From Methylosinus sp. LW4 (lineage in GTDB: Bacteria; Pseudomonadota; Alphaproteobacteria; Rhizobiales; Beijerinckiaceae), in NCBI RefSeq assembly GCF_000379125.1, contig NZ_KB900626.1, positions 901,748-965,747 on the forward strand: a DNA stretch of 64,000 nt, given 5' to 3'. The notes beneath the pieces are model-generated. The model was given only the letters and a program-made list of their open reading frames with translations. It was not told the origin of the DNA and did no database searches. Below are positions 35,887-45,110 of the stretch, in pieces (the first letter of the stretch is position 1; the number at the start of each line of letters is the position of its first letter). Position numbers and translations under genes: made by a program.

Positions 35887-37031
35887 GCCGGGCGGCGCTC
35901 CTCGGGTCGATGCTCGCCGTCGCGACGGCTTGCGCCGCGACCGCCGAGCCGACGGAATGGAAATGGGAGCTTCCCAAATATGTTCCGCCGCCGCGCGTGC
36001 CCGCCGACAATCCCATGTCGGAGGAGAAGTTTCAGCTCGGACGGCGCTTGTTCTTCGACAAGCGCGTCTCGGGCAATGGAACGCTCTCCTGTTCCTCCTG
36101 TCATTTGCAGGAGCGCGCCTTCACCGATGGGCGCGTCGTCAGCGTCGGCTCGACCGGCGACAAGACGCCGCGCAATGCGCCGTCGATCGTCAATTCCGGC
36201 TGGCATGCGACGCTCACCTGGGCCAATCCGGCGCTGGTGACGCTCGAGCGCCAGATGGAAAATCCGCTCTATGGCGAGCGGCCGATCGAGATGGGCGTCA
36301 ATGACGCCAATAAGGCGGAGATCGTCGCGCGTTTCCGCAACGACGCGGATTATAAGAAATGGTTCGCCGCCGCTTTTCCCGAGAAGAAGCCGGCCGAGCA
36401 AATCTCCTTCGAGACGATCATCAAGGCGATCTCGGCCTTTCAGCGCGGCGTTGTCTCCTTCGACAGCCGCTACGACCAATATCTGCAAGGCAAGATCAAG
36501 CTGACGGAGGCGGAGCAGCGCGGGCACGATCTCTATTTCGGCGAGAAGGCGGAATGTCATCACTGCCATGGCAGCGTCAATCTCGACGATCAGTTCGTGC
36601 ACGCCAAGACGCGCGAGGCGGAGACGCCTTTCCACAACACCGGGCTCTACGACATCGACGGAAAGGGCGCCTATCCAGAGCCCAATCGCGGCCTCTACGA
36701 CATAACGCAAGACCCGGATGATATGGGCAAGTTCCGCGCGCCGAGTCTGCGCAACATAGCGGTGACGGGCCCTTATATGCATGACGGAACGGTCGCGACG
36801 CTCGAGGAGGTCATCGACATCTATGCGCGCGGCGGCCGGAAGATCGCGAGCGGCGCCAAGGTCGGCGACGGCGCGGCCAATCCGTTGAAGAGCCCGCTGA
36901 TCGTGAAGATCGATCTGACGCCGCAGGAGAAGGCCGATCTGCTCGCCTTTTTGAAGGCGCTCACCGACGAGACTCTGCTCACCTCGCCGCGCTTCTCCGA
37001 TCCGTGGAAGACGCAGGCCGCGGGGAAATAG
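35883..37031 (+). CDS. mbnH: MbnH-like di-heme cytochrome c peroxidase family enzyme
   Basis: A 382-residue di-heme c-type protein of the CCP/MauG superfamily. Heme motifs are CSSCH (residues 70-74) and CHHCH (residues 225-229). Two Trp residues, in SGWHATLTWAN, lie in the inter-heme region. The N-terminal signal segment ends in VATAC. MbnH oxidises a Trp of its MbnP partner to kynurenine. It starts at a GTG overlapping the mbnP stop (GTGA), so the pair is translationally coupled. This is not a classical H2O2-scavenging peroxidase given the partner. Confidence 0.87.
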   Translation: MSRAALLGSMLAVATACAATAEPTEWKWELPKYVPPPRVPADNPMSEEKFQLGRRLFFDKRVSGNGTLSCSSCHLQERAFTDGRVVSVGSTGDKTPRNAPSIVNSGWHATLTWANPALVTLERQMENPLYGERPIEMGVNDANKAEIVARFRNDADYKKWFAAAFPEKKPAEQISFETIIKAISAFQRGVVSFDSRYDQYLQGKIKLTEAEQRGHDLYFGEKAECHHCHGSVNLDDQFVHAKTREAETPFHNTGLYDIDGKGAYPEPNRGLYDITQDPDDMGKFRAPSLRNIAVTGPYMHDGTVATLEEVIDIYARGGRKIASGAKVGDGAANPLKSPLIVKIDLTPQEKADLLAFLKALTDETLLTSPRFSDPWKTQAAGK

Positions 37032-37328
37032 CCGGGAGATGAGCGATATTGCGTATTCAGTTGTATGTATTGTGAGCGTATATCATCTATACGGATAGAA
37101 ATTAAAGACGACCGTGTTCTGCGTTTTGCTTGCCTGAAGTTATTTCTATTATATATTCCTCGTTCATTGGCGTATGCGGCGGTAGAGCAGGGCGCAAGCT
37201 CCGATGGCGAGGACGCGCGTCTCGGAGAAGGATGAGCGATTGCTCGTCGAGCGCCGCGTCCGATCGCCGCAAGCGTCGTCCCATTTATTCAAATGTCCTC
37301 AGCGACATTCATGCGAGCAGATTTCGAC

Positions 37329-37691
37329 ATGACCAATATTGCTCGAGATAGGGAGCCCGGCGACCTCGACCGGGCGCGCGCGGCCGAGGCTCGCGGACTG
37401 ATCGACGCGCTTCGACCTTGCCTGCCGCTCATGGCGCATCCGCGCGGACGATCATTGGCTTTGTCGATCGCCGCCGCGCGGCGTCGCGGCGCGGACCGGC
37501 GATGCACTGTGACCAATATATTCGACGCCGGCGACGCTTTCGGCCTCATGTGCCAAGTCGAGGTCGGCGGCGGCGGCGCGCCCGCGATCTTCGTGGCGCC
37601 CATCGACGAGCTGGCGTTCGGGCGGCATCCGATCGCGCGCGCGGTCGCCGATTATCGACGCCGCCGCGCGCGCGTCGTCGGGGCCTCATGA
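37329..37691 (+). CDS. Hypothetical protein
   Basis: A protein of about 120 residues with no recognised domain. It has an Arg-rich N-terminal half and a segment TNIFDAGDAFGLMCQVEVGGGGAPAIFVAPIDELAFGRHPIARAV that may form a small alpha/beta fold. An upstream ATG at 37293 would add 12 residues. It lies alone between mbnH and the arsenic operon, preceded by about 290 bases of unusually A/T-rich sequence. Coding is likely from codon use, but the function is unknown. Confidence 0.5.
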   Translation: MTNIARDREPGDLDRARAAEARGLIDALRPCLPLMAHPRGRSLALSIAAARRRGADRRCTVTNIFDAGDAFGLMCQVEVGGGGAPAIFVAPIDELAFGRHPIARAVADYRRRRARVVGAS

Positions 37692-37726
37692 GAGGCGAGG
37701 GCGGACGCGCTCGGCCTTGACGTCCT

Positions 37727-37754
37727 CCATATTTCAAATATATTGGAACTATGG
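37727..37754. promoter_or_regulatory. ArsR operator overlapping the arsR start
   Basis: A 28-bp dyad: arms CCATATTTCA (37727-37736) and GGAACTATGG (37745-37754) around AATATATT, which is itself self-complementary. Twelve of 14 base pairs match. It covers the arsR start codon and lies where a -10 element would be, so ArsR binding would block transcription. Confidence 0.65.
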
Positions 37755-38095
37755 AAAAGAATGACGCCATCACGGCGCTCGTGGCGCTCGCCCACGAGTC
37801 TCGGCTCGATATTTTCCGGCTGCTGATGCAGGCCGGTCCCGAAGGGCTTCCCGCGGGGCGGATCAGCGAGCGGCTGGGGCTTCCTTCGACCACGCTGTCC
37901 TTCCACCTCAATCAGCTCAAGCACGCCGATCTCGTGACCTTCCGTCGGGACGGCCGCTCGCTGATCTATTCGGCCGCCTATCCCGTCATGAACGCGCTGC
38001 TCGCCTATCTGACGGAGAATTGCTGCAAGGGCGACGCCGCCGCTTGCTGCGCCACAGAAGCCGATACGACCTGCCAGACCGAGAGGGTCCCATGA
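37751..38095 (+). CDS. arsR: ArsR family arsenic-responsive repressor
   Basis: A 114-residue winged-helix repressor (ALAHESRLDIFRLLMQAGPEGLPAGRISERLGLPSTTLSFHLNQLKHADLV). It has no CVC box in the recognition helix. Arsenic ligands are C-terminal: Cys91-Cys92, Cys99-Cys100 and Cys108. Known ArsR proteins with only C-terminal Cys include some selective for methylarsenite. This fits the following arsI gene, whose product acts on methylarsenite. It overlaps arsI by four bases (ATGA). Confidence 0.9.
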   Translation: MEKNDAITALVALAHESRLDIFRLLMQAGPEGLPAGRISERLGLPSTTLSFHLNQLKHADLVTFRRDGRSLIYSAAYPVMNALLAYLTENCCKGDAAACCATEADTTCQTERVP

Positions 38096-38604
38096 AGCGC
38101 CTGCATCTGCATGTCTCCGTCGACGACCTGCCGCGATCCATCCATTTCTACAGCGCGCTGTTCGCCGCCGCGCCGACGATCGAAAAGCCCGATTACGCCA
38201 AATGGATGCTGGACGATCCGCGCGTGAATTTCGCCATTTCGGCGCGGGGCGGGTCGAGCCTCGGATTGGAGCATCTCGGCATTCAGGTCGAAACCACGGA
38301 CGAGCTGCAAGAGGTCTATGGACGCCTGAAGCAGGCGGGCGGGCGCATCTACGAAGAGGGCGCGACCACCTGCTGCTATGCGCAGTCGGAAAAGTCCTGG
38401 ATCGCCGATCCGCAAGGGCTGATGTGGGAGACCTTCCTCACGACGGGCGAGAGTCCGGTCTATGGCGGCGATCCGGCGCTGGACGCGCTCGAGAGCGAGG
38501 CGAAAGCCTGCTGCGCGCCGACGACGCCGCAAGGCGAATGCTGTCCGCCGAAGCCGGAGCTTCCCGCGAAGGCGCCGTGCTGCGGCGCGAAGGAGCCGGC
38601 ATGA
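38092..38604 (+). CDS. arsI: ArsI/CadI family C-As lyase, Cys-rich tail
   Basis: A 170-residue vicinal-oxygen-chelate enzyme that cleaves the carbon-arsenic bond of trivalent methylarsenicals using Fe(II) and O2. Probable iron ligands are His5, His61 and Glu113. The vicinal arsenic-binding Cys94-Cys95 lies in TTCCYAQ. The C-terminal tail contains three more Cys-Cys pairs (ACCAP, ECCPP, PCCGAK). The stop overlaps arsC by four bases. The neighbouring arsenate reductase and efflux permease handle the inorganic arsenite it releases. Confidence 0.88.
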   Translation: MKRLHLHVSVDDLPRSIHFYSALFAAAPTIEKPDYAKWMLDDPRVNFAISARGGSSLGLEHLGIQVETTDELQEVYGRLKQAGGRIYEEGATTCCYAQSEKSWIADPQGLMWETFLTTGESPVYGGDPALDALESEAKACCAPTTPQGECCPPKPELPAKAPCCGAKEPA

Positions 38605-39038
38605 GCGCGACCGATGTGATCGTCTATCACAATCCCGATTGCGGAACGTCGCGCAACACGCTCGGCCTCATCCGCAACGCCGGCATAGAGCCGCATGTGA
38701 TCGAATATTTGAAGACGCCGCCGACGCGCGCGCTGCTGACCCAGCTCATCGCGCGAATGGGAATATCGACGCGGGCGCTGCTGCGCGAGAAGGGCGCGCC
38801 CTTTCACGAGCTCGGACTCGGCGATCCGACGCTGACCGACGAGCAATTGCTCGATGCGATGATGGCGCATCCGATCCTCATCAATCGTCCGATCGTCGTC
38901 ACTTGCGAGGGCGTGAGGCTGTGCCGTCCGTCGGAGGCGGTTCTGGATATTCTGCCGCTGCCGCAACGCGGCGCGTTCCGCAAGGAGGACGGCGAGCTCG
39001 TCGTCGATTCCGAAGGTCGGCGCGCGGCGACGACATGA
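38601..39038 (+). CDS. arsC: Arsenate reductase ArsC (glutaredoxin-dependent)
   Basis: A 145-residue thioredoxin-fold reductase. The active-site Cys14 is in YHNPDCGTSRNTLGLI, and HPILINRPIVV and CEGVRLCRPSEAVLDIL carry the conserved Arg residues. It reduces arsenate to arsenite, which Acr3 then exports. Translation is coupled to arsI by an ATGA overlap, and acr3 follows after 57 bases. Confidence 0.93.
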   Translation: MSATDVIVYHNPDCGTSRNTLGLIRNAGIEPHVIEYLKTPPTRALLTQLIARMGISTRALLREKGAPFHELGLGDPTLTDEQLLDAMMAHPILINRPIVVTCEGVRLCRPSEAVLDILPLPQRGAFRKEDGELVVDSEGRRAATT

Positions 39039-39095
39039 TGCGCCCGCAGGCCGGGTCGCAAAAGCCCTACGATATTCTCGACGAAAGGAACGCCG

Positions 39096-40196
39096 ATGGA
39101 ATTGCGCGCAGCTCGGGCCGCCACGGGGCCTGATCGTAGCAAAGCGCCCGCTGCGCCCGCCATGGGCGTTTTCGAGCGCTATCTGACCCTATGGGTTGGC
39201 CTCTGCATCATCTTCGGCGTCGCGCTCGGCCAGGCGGCTCCCGTCGTCTTTCACGCGATTGGAGAAGCGACGATCGCGCAAGTGAATCTCCCGGTCGCGG
39301 CGCTCGTGTGGCTGATGATCGTCCCCATGCTGCTGAAGGTCGACCTCGCGGCGCTGGCAGAGGTGCGCGCGCATTGGCGTGGCGTCGCCGTCACGGTCGG
39401 GGTCAATTGGCTGGTGAAGCCCTTCTCGATGGCGCTGCTCGGCTGGCTGTTCATCGCGCATCTGTTCCGGCCCTATCTGCCGGCCGATCAGATCGACGCC
39501 TATATCGCCGGCCTCGTTCTGCTGGCTGCGGCGCCTTGCACGGCCATGGTGTTCGTGTGGTCCAACCTCGTCGACGGCGAGCCGCATTTCACTCTTTCGC
39601 AGGTCGCGCTCAATGACACGATCATGATTGTCGCCTTCGCGCCGCTGGTCGCTCTGCTGCTCGGCTTGTCGTCCATTGCCGTCCCATGGGGCACGCTGCT
39701 GCTGTCGGTCGCGCTCTATATCGTCGCGCCGGTGATCGCCGCGCAGCTCTGGCGGCGTTCGCTGCTGGAGACGGGCGGCGCGGCGGCGCTGGCCGCGACG
39801 CTGCGCGCGCTCGGCCCGCTCTCGCTCGCCGCTCTGCTGCTCACACTGGTCATTCTGTTCGGCTTGCAGGGCGAAGAGATCGTGCGGCAACCGCTGGTCA
39901 TCGCGCTATTGGCGACGCCGATTCTGATCCAGGTGTATTTCAACGCCGGCCTCGCCTATCTCGTCAATCGCCGCCTCGGCGTCGAATGGCGCGTCGCCGG
40001 ACCTTCCGCGCTGATCGGCGCCAGCAATTTCTTCGAGCTCGCCGTCGCGACGGCGATCGCCCTCTTCGGCTTCCAGTCGGGCGCCGCGCTCGCGACCGTC
40101 GTCGGCGTGCTCGTCGAGGTTCCCGTCATGCTCTCCGTCGTCCATATCGTGCGGCGCTCGCGGAATTGGTACGAGGCCGGCGCCCGGGCCCTTTGA
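39096..40196 (+). CDS. acr3: Arsenite efflux permease Acr3
   Basis: A 366-residue inner-membrane transporter of the BASS/Acr3 family with about ten hydrophobic helices. FERYLTLWVGLCIIFGVALGQ is the family start, and LVLLAAAPCTAMVFVWSNLVDGEPHFTLSQVALND contains the essential Cys of the fourth helix. It expels arsenite using the proton motive force. An aaaggaa ribosome site precedes the ATG at 39096. It ends the arsRIC-acr3 operon, and an intrinsic terminator follows. Confidence 0.95.
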   Translation: MELRAARAATGPDRSKAPAAPAMGVFERYLTLWVGLCIIFGVALGQAAPVVFHAIGEATIAQVNLPVAALVWLMIVPMLLKVDLAALAEVRAHWRGVAVTVGVNWLVKPFSMALLGWLFIAHLFRPYLPADQIDAYIAGLVLLAAAPCTAMVFVWSNLVDGEPHFTLSQVALNDTIMIVAFAPLVALLLGLSSIAVPWGTLLLSVALYIVAPVIAAQLWRRSLLETGGAAALAATLRALGPLSLAALLLTLVILFGLQGEEIVRQPLVIALLATPILIQVYFNAGLAYLVNRRLGVEWRVAGPSALIGASNFFELAVATAIALFGFQSGAALATVVGVLVEVPVMLSVVHIVRRSRNWYEAGARAL

Positions 40197-40233
40197 CGCT
40201 TTTCGCGAATTGCGCTAAACGACTGCCGTAACG

Positions 40234-40263
40234 AGCCCCGGCGTTACCCGCCGGGGCTTTTTC
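40234..40263 (+). terminator. Rho-independent terminator between acr3 and purA
   Basis: AGCCCCGG (40234-40241) pairs with CCGGGGCT (40251-40258), a 9-base loop lies between, and a TTTTTC run follows. It ends the arsenic operon and isolates purA. Confidence 0.85.
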
Positions 40264-40295
40264 TTGGGCTCACGCAGAAAGCAGACTGAAGCGCC

Positions 40296-41591
40296 ATGGC
40301 GAATGTGGTCGTGGTCGGCGCCCAATGGGGCGACGAAGGCAAGGGCAAGATCGTCGATTGGCTCTCGCTCGAGGCCGATGTGGTGGTGCGCTTCCAGGGC
40401 GGCCACAACGCCGGCCATACGCTCGTCATCAATGGCGTGACCTATAAGCTCGCGCTGCTGCCCTCGGGCATTGTGCGGCCGGGCAAGCTCTCGGTCATCG
40501 GCAATGGCGTCGTCGTCGATCCGCATTTTCTCGTCGGCGAGATCGAGCGTCTGCGCGAGCAGGGCGTCGAGATCGGCCCCGAGAATTTCAAGATCGCCGA
40601 GAACGCCCCGCTCATCCTTTCCCTCCACCGCGAGCTGGACGCTTATCGCGAGGAGGCGGCCGGCAATGGCGTGAAGATCGGCACCACCAAGCGCGGCATC
40701 GGCCCCGCCTATGAGGACAAGGTCGGGCGCCGCTCGGTGCGGCTGATGGACCTCGCCGAGCCGGATGCGCTGGACGAAAAAATCATCCGCTTGCTCGCCC
40801 ATCACAATCCGTTGCGGCGTGGACTGGGCTTGGCGGAGATCGAGCCGGCGACCGTGCGCGACGAGCTGCTCTCCGTCGCGCCCAAGGTTCTGCCTTACAT
40901 GGATGCGGTGTGGGAGCTGCTCGAGGACCTCCGCCGCGCCGGCAAGCGCATATTGTTCGAGGGCGCGCAGGGCGTGCTGCTGGACGTCGATCACGGCACC
41001 TATCCCTATGTGACCTCCTCCAACACGGTCTCCGCCTCGGCGGCCAGCGGCTCCGGCCTCGGGCCGGGGGCGATCGGCTATGTGCTCGGAATCGCCAAAG
41101 CCTATACGACGCGCGTCGGCGGCGGGCCTTTCCCCACTGAGCTCCATGACGAGATCGGCACGCTGATCGGCGATCGCGGCCATGAGTTCGGCACCAACAC
41201 CGGCCGTCGGCGGCGCTGCGGCTGGTTCGACGCGGTGCTGACGCGCCAGGCCGTGAAGACCTCCGGCATAGACGGCATCGCCTTGACCAAGCTCGATATT
41301 CTCGACGGTCTCGAGAAGATCGAAGTGTGCACCCATTATCTTCTGGACGGCGTCCGCATCGACCGTTTGCCGGCCTCGCAATCGGCGCAGGCTCGGGTCG
41401 AGCCCGTCTATGAGACGATCGAGGGATGGCAGGGAACGACGGGCGGCGCCCGCTCCTGGGCCGATCTCCCGGCGCAGGCGATCAAATATGTGCGCCGCAT
41501 CGAGGAATTGATCGGCGCTCCGGTCGCGCTCCTCTCCACCAGCCCCGAGCGCGATGACACGATTCTGGTGCGTAATCCTTTCGAGGATTGA
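40296..41591 (+). CDS. purA: Adenylosuccinate synthetase PurA
   Basis: A 431-residue enzyme that joins aspartate to IMP using GTP, the first step from IMP to AMP. The GTP loop is [14 protein letters not shown] (catalytic Asp near residue 12). [53 protein letters not shown] and [15 protein letters not shown] follow in order. Length and all motifs are complete. It is monocistronic or cotranscribed with the membrane protein gene 32 bases downstream. Confidence 0.97.
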   Translation: MANVVVVGAQWGDEGKGKIVDWLSLEADVVVRFQGGHNAGHTLVINGVTYKLALLPSGIVRPGKLSVIGNGVVVDPHFLVGEIERLREQGVEIGPENFKIAENAPLILSLHRELDAYREEAAGNGVKIGTTKRGIGPAYEDKVGRRSVRLMDLAEPDALDEKIIRLLAHHNPLRRGLGLAEIEPATVRDELLSVAPKVLPYMDAVWELLEDLRRAGKRILFEGAQGVLLDVDHGTYPYVTSSNTVSASAASGSGLGPGAIGYVLGIAKAYTTRVGGGPFPTELHDEIGTLIGDRGHEFGTNTGRRRRCGWFDAVLTRQAVKTSGIDGIALTKLDILDGLEKIEVCTHYLLDGVRIDRLPASQSAQARVEPVYETIEGWQGTTGGARSWADLPAQAIKYVRRIEELIGAPVALLSTSPERDDTILVRNPFED

Positions 41592-41623
41592 CGAGAATCG
41601 TCCGAGGTGGTCTTAGAAGCCCC

Positions 41624-42883
41624 ATGGCCGACTATTATTCGCTGCTCGCCCGCGCGGTCGCCGCTCTGCCGCAATCCGCGCCGGAATCGCGGCAAGCGGT
41701 CTATGAGCGAGCCCGCAAGGCGCTGTTCAACCAGCTTCGCAGCATTCAGCCTCCCGTCGCCGAGGAGGACATAGACGCCGAAGGCCGTGCGCTGGACGAG
41801 GCCATCGCGCGTCTCGAGCTCGAGGTCGTGCGCGACCAGCAGAGCGGTCGGGAGCCCGTCGCCGCGCCGGCGCCCAAGGAGAAGCGCGCGCCCGAGCCGG
41901 AGACGAAGGAGCCGGCCAAAAGCGCCGAGCCTGACGCGGCTGAGCCGGCCGCCGTCGAGCCGCCGACGGAAAGACCCGCCCCGGTCGAGAAAGCGCCTCG
42001 CGCCGAGAAGCCAGCGCCTGTCGAGAAGCCCGCCCCGACGGAGGAGGCTCCGACGCAGCCGCAGCGGCCGCCGGCGCCGCTTCCGCCTTTGCCGGAGCCC
42101 GCCAGCGTCTCGCGCCGCGTCATCGTCATCGGCGGCGTTCTCGCCGCCGTGGTGGCGCTGGTCGCGGTTCTGGCGCTGCAATTCCGCGAGCGGCCGGAGG
42201 ATCTCGCCAAGCTGCAGCCGGAGCCCGCCCCCGTGGAGAGCGGCGAAGGCGGCAAGCTGGCCGATCGCATCGGCGGCGACAGCGATGCGACGCCGCCGTC
42301 GCCCTCGCGCGCGCCCTCCGAGCAGCGCAGCCAGCCGGTCGCCGTCGCTCAAAAGGCCGAGCTCTGGGTCGCCGCGCCGGAGGAGGCCGCCAAGGTCAAG
42401 ACTTTCCCCGGCACGGTCGTCTGGCGGCTGGACAGCATACCGGCAGGCCCCGGCCAGCCGGTCTCGCCGGCGATCCGCGGCGAGATCGATTTTCCGACCG
42501 CCAAGCTGAAGACGACGATCGTCATTCAGAAGAATCTCGATCCGACGCTGTCGGCCTCGCATACTGTGAATTTGTCGTTCAATCTCGGACCGGGCAATGA
42601 GCTGAAGCGCATAAAGGCGATCGGCCCGATCCAGATGCGGCGGCCGGAGGCGCAGTCGGGCGAGCAGGTGGCGGGCGTTCCCGTGCCGATCACCGACAAC
42701 GCCTTTCTCATCGGCCTGCTGCGCGGCAATCGCGAGGCCCGCAATGTCGTGCTGCTGCGCGCGCCCATGGTGCTCGATCTGCCGATGCAGCTCGAGGACG
42801 GCCGCGCGGCGACGATCTCGCTGGAGAAAGGCCCCGGCGGCGAGCGCGTCTTCGCCGACGCTCTGGACGCTTGGTCGAAATAA
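41624..42883 (+). CDS. Conserved membrane-anchored protein of unknown function
   Basis: A 419-residue protein. The N-terminal domain (YYSLLARAVAALPQSAPESRQAVYERARKALFNQLRSIQPP) is conserved in Rhizobiales. A long Pro/Glu/Lys/Ala-rich linker, one membrane helix (RRVIVIGGVLAAVVALVAVLAL, about residues 166-187) and a C-terminal domain of about 180 residues follow. The C-terminal part (TVVWRLDSI...GEIDFPTAKLKTTIVIQKNLDPTLSASHT) looks like a periplasmic beta-rich domain. Proteins of this layout are common next to purA in Rhizobiales, and no function is known. Confidence 0.75.
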   Translation: MADYYSLLARAVAALPQSAPESRQAVYERARKALFNQLRSIQPPVAEEDIDAEGRALDEAIARLELEVVRDQQSGREPVAAPAPKEKRAPEPETKEPAKSAEPDAAEPAAVEPPTERPAPVEKAPRAEKPAPVEKPAPTEEAPTQPQRPPAPLPPLPEPASVSRRVIVIGGVLAAVVALVAVLALQFRERPEDLAKLQPEPAPVESGEGGKLADRIGGDSDATPPSPSRAPSEQRSQPVAVAQKAELWVAAPEEAAKVKTFPGTVVWRLDSIPAGPGQPVSPAIRGEIDFPTAKLKTTIVIQKNLDPTLSASHTVNLSFNLGPGNELKRIKAIGPIQMRRPEAQSGEQVAGVPVPITDNAFLIGLLRGNREARNVVLLRAPMVLDLPMQLEDGRAATISLEKGPGGERVFADALDAWSK

Positions 42884-42963
42884 TCTCACCGAAACAATCT
42901 CCGTGAATTCGGCGCGCCGCCGCGGCTTCACGCCATGGCCGCCGCGGCCCTATAATCGCGCGC

Positions 42964-44997
<2,034 letters not shown>

Positions 44998-45110
44998 AGA
45001 TCGAGGTTGTAAATCGCCAAGGCTCGGCTAGTCTCGGGGCTGGGGCGACGACGCCGGAGGCCATTTCGGCGAGCGGCCCATGCGGCAACCCGTTTTCGAA
45101 GCGTTTTTTC

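Noticed and set aside
37039..37098. A 19-residue frame after mbnH as a possible methanobactin precursor
   Set aside because: It has a single Cys and lacks the two Cys-containing core positions and leader features of MbnA, and no mbnB/mbnC genes are present.
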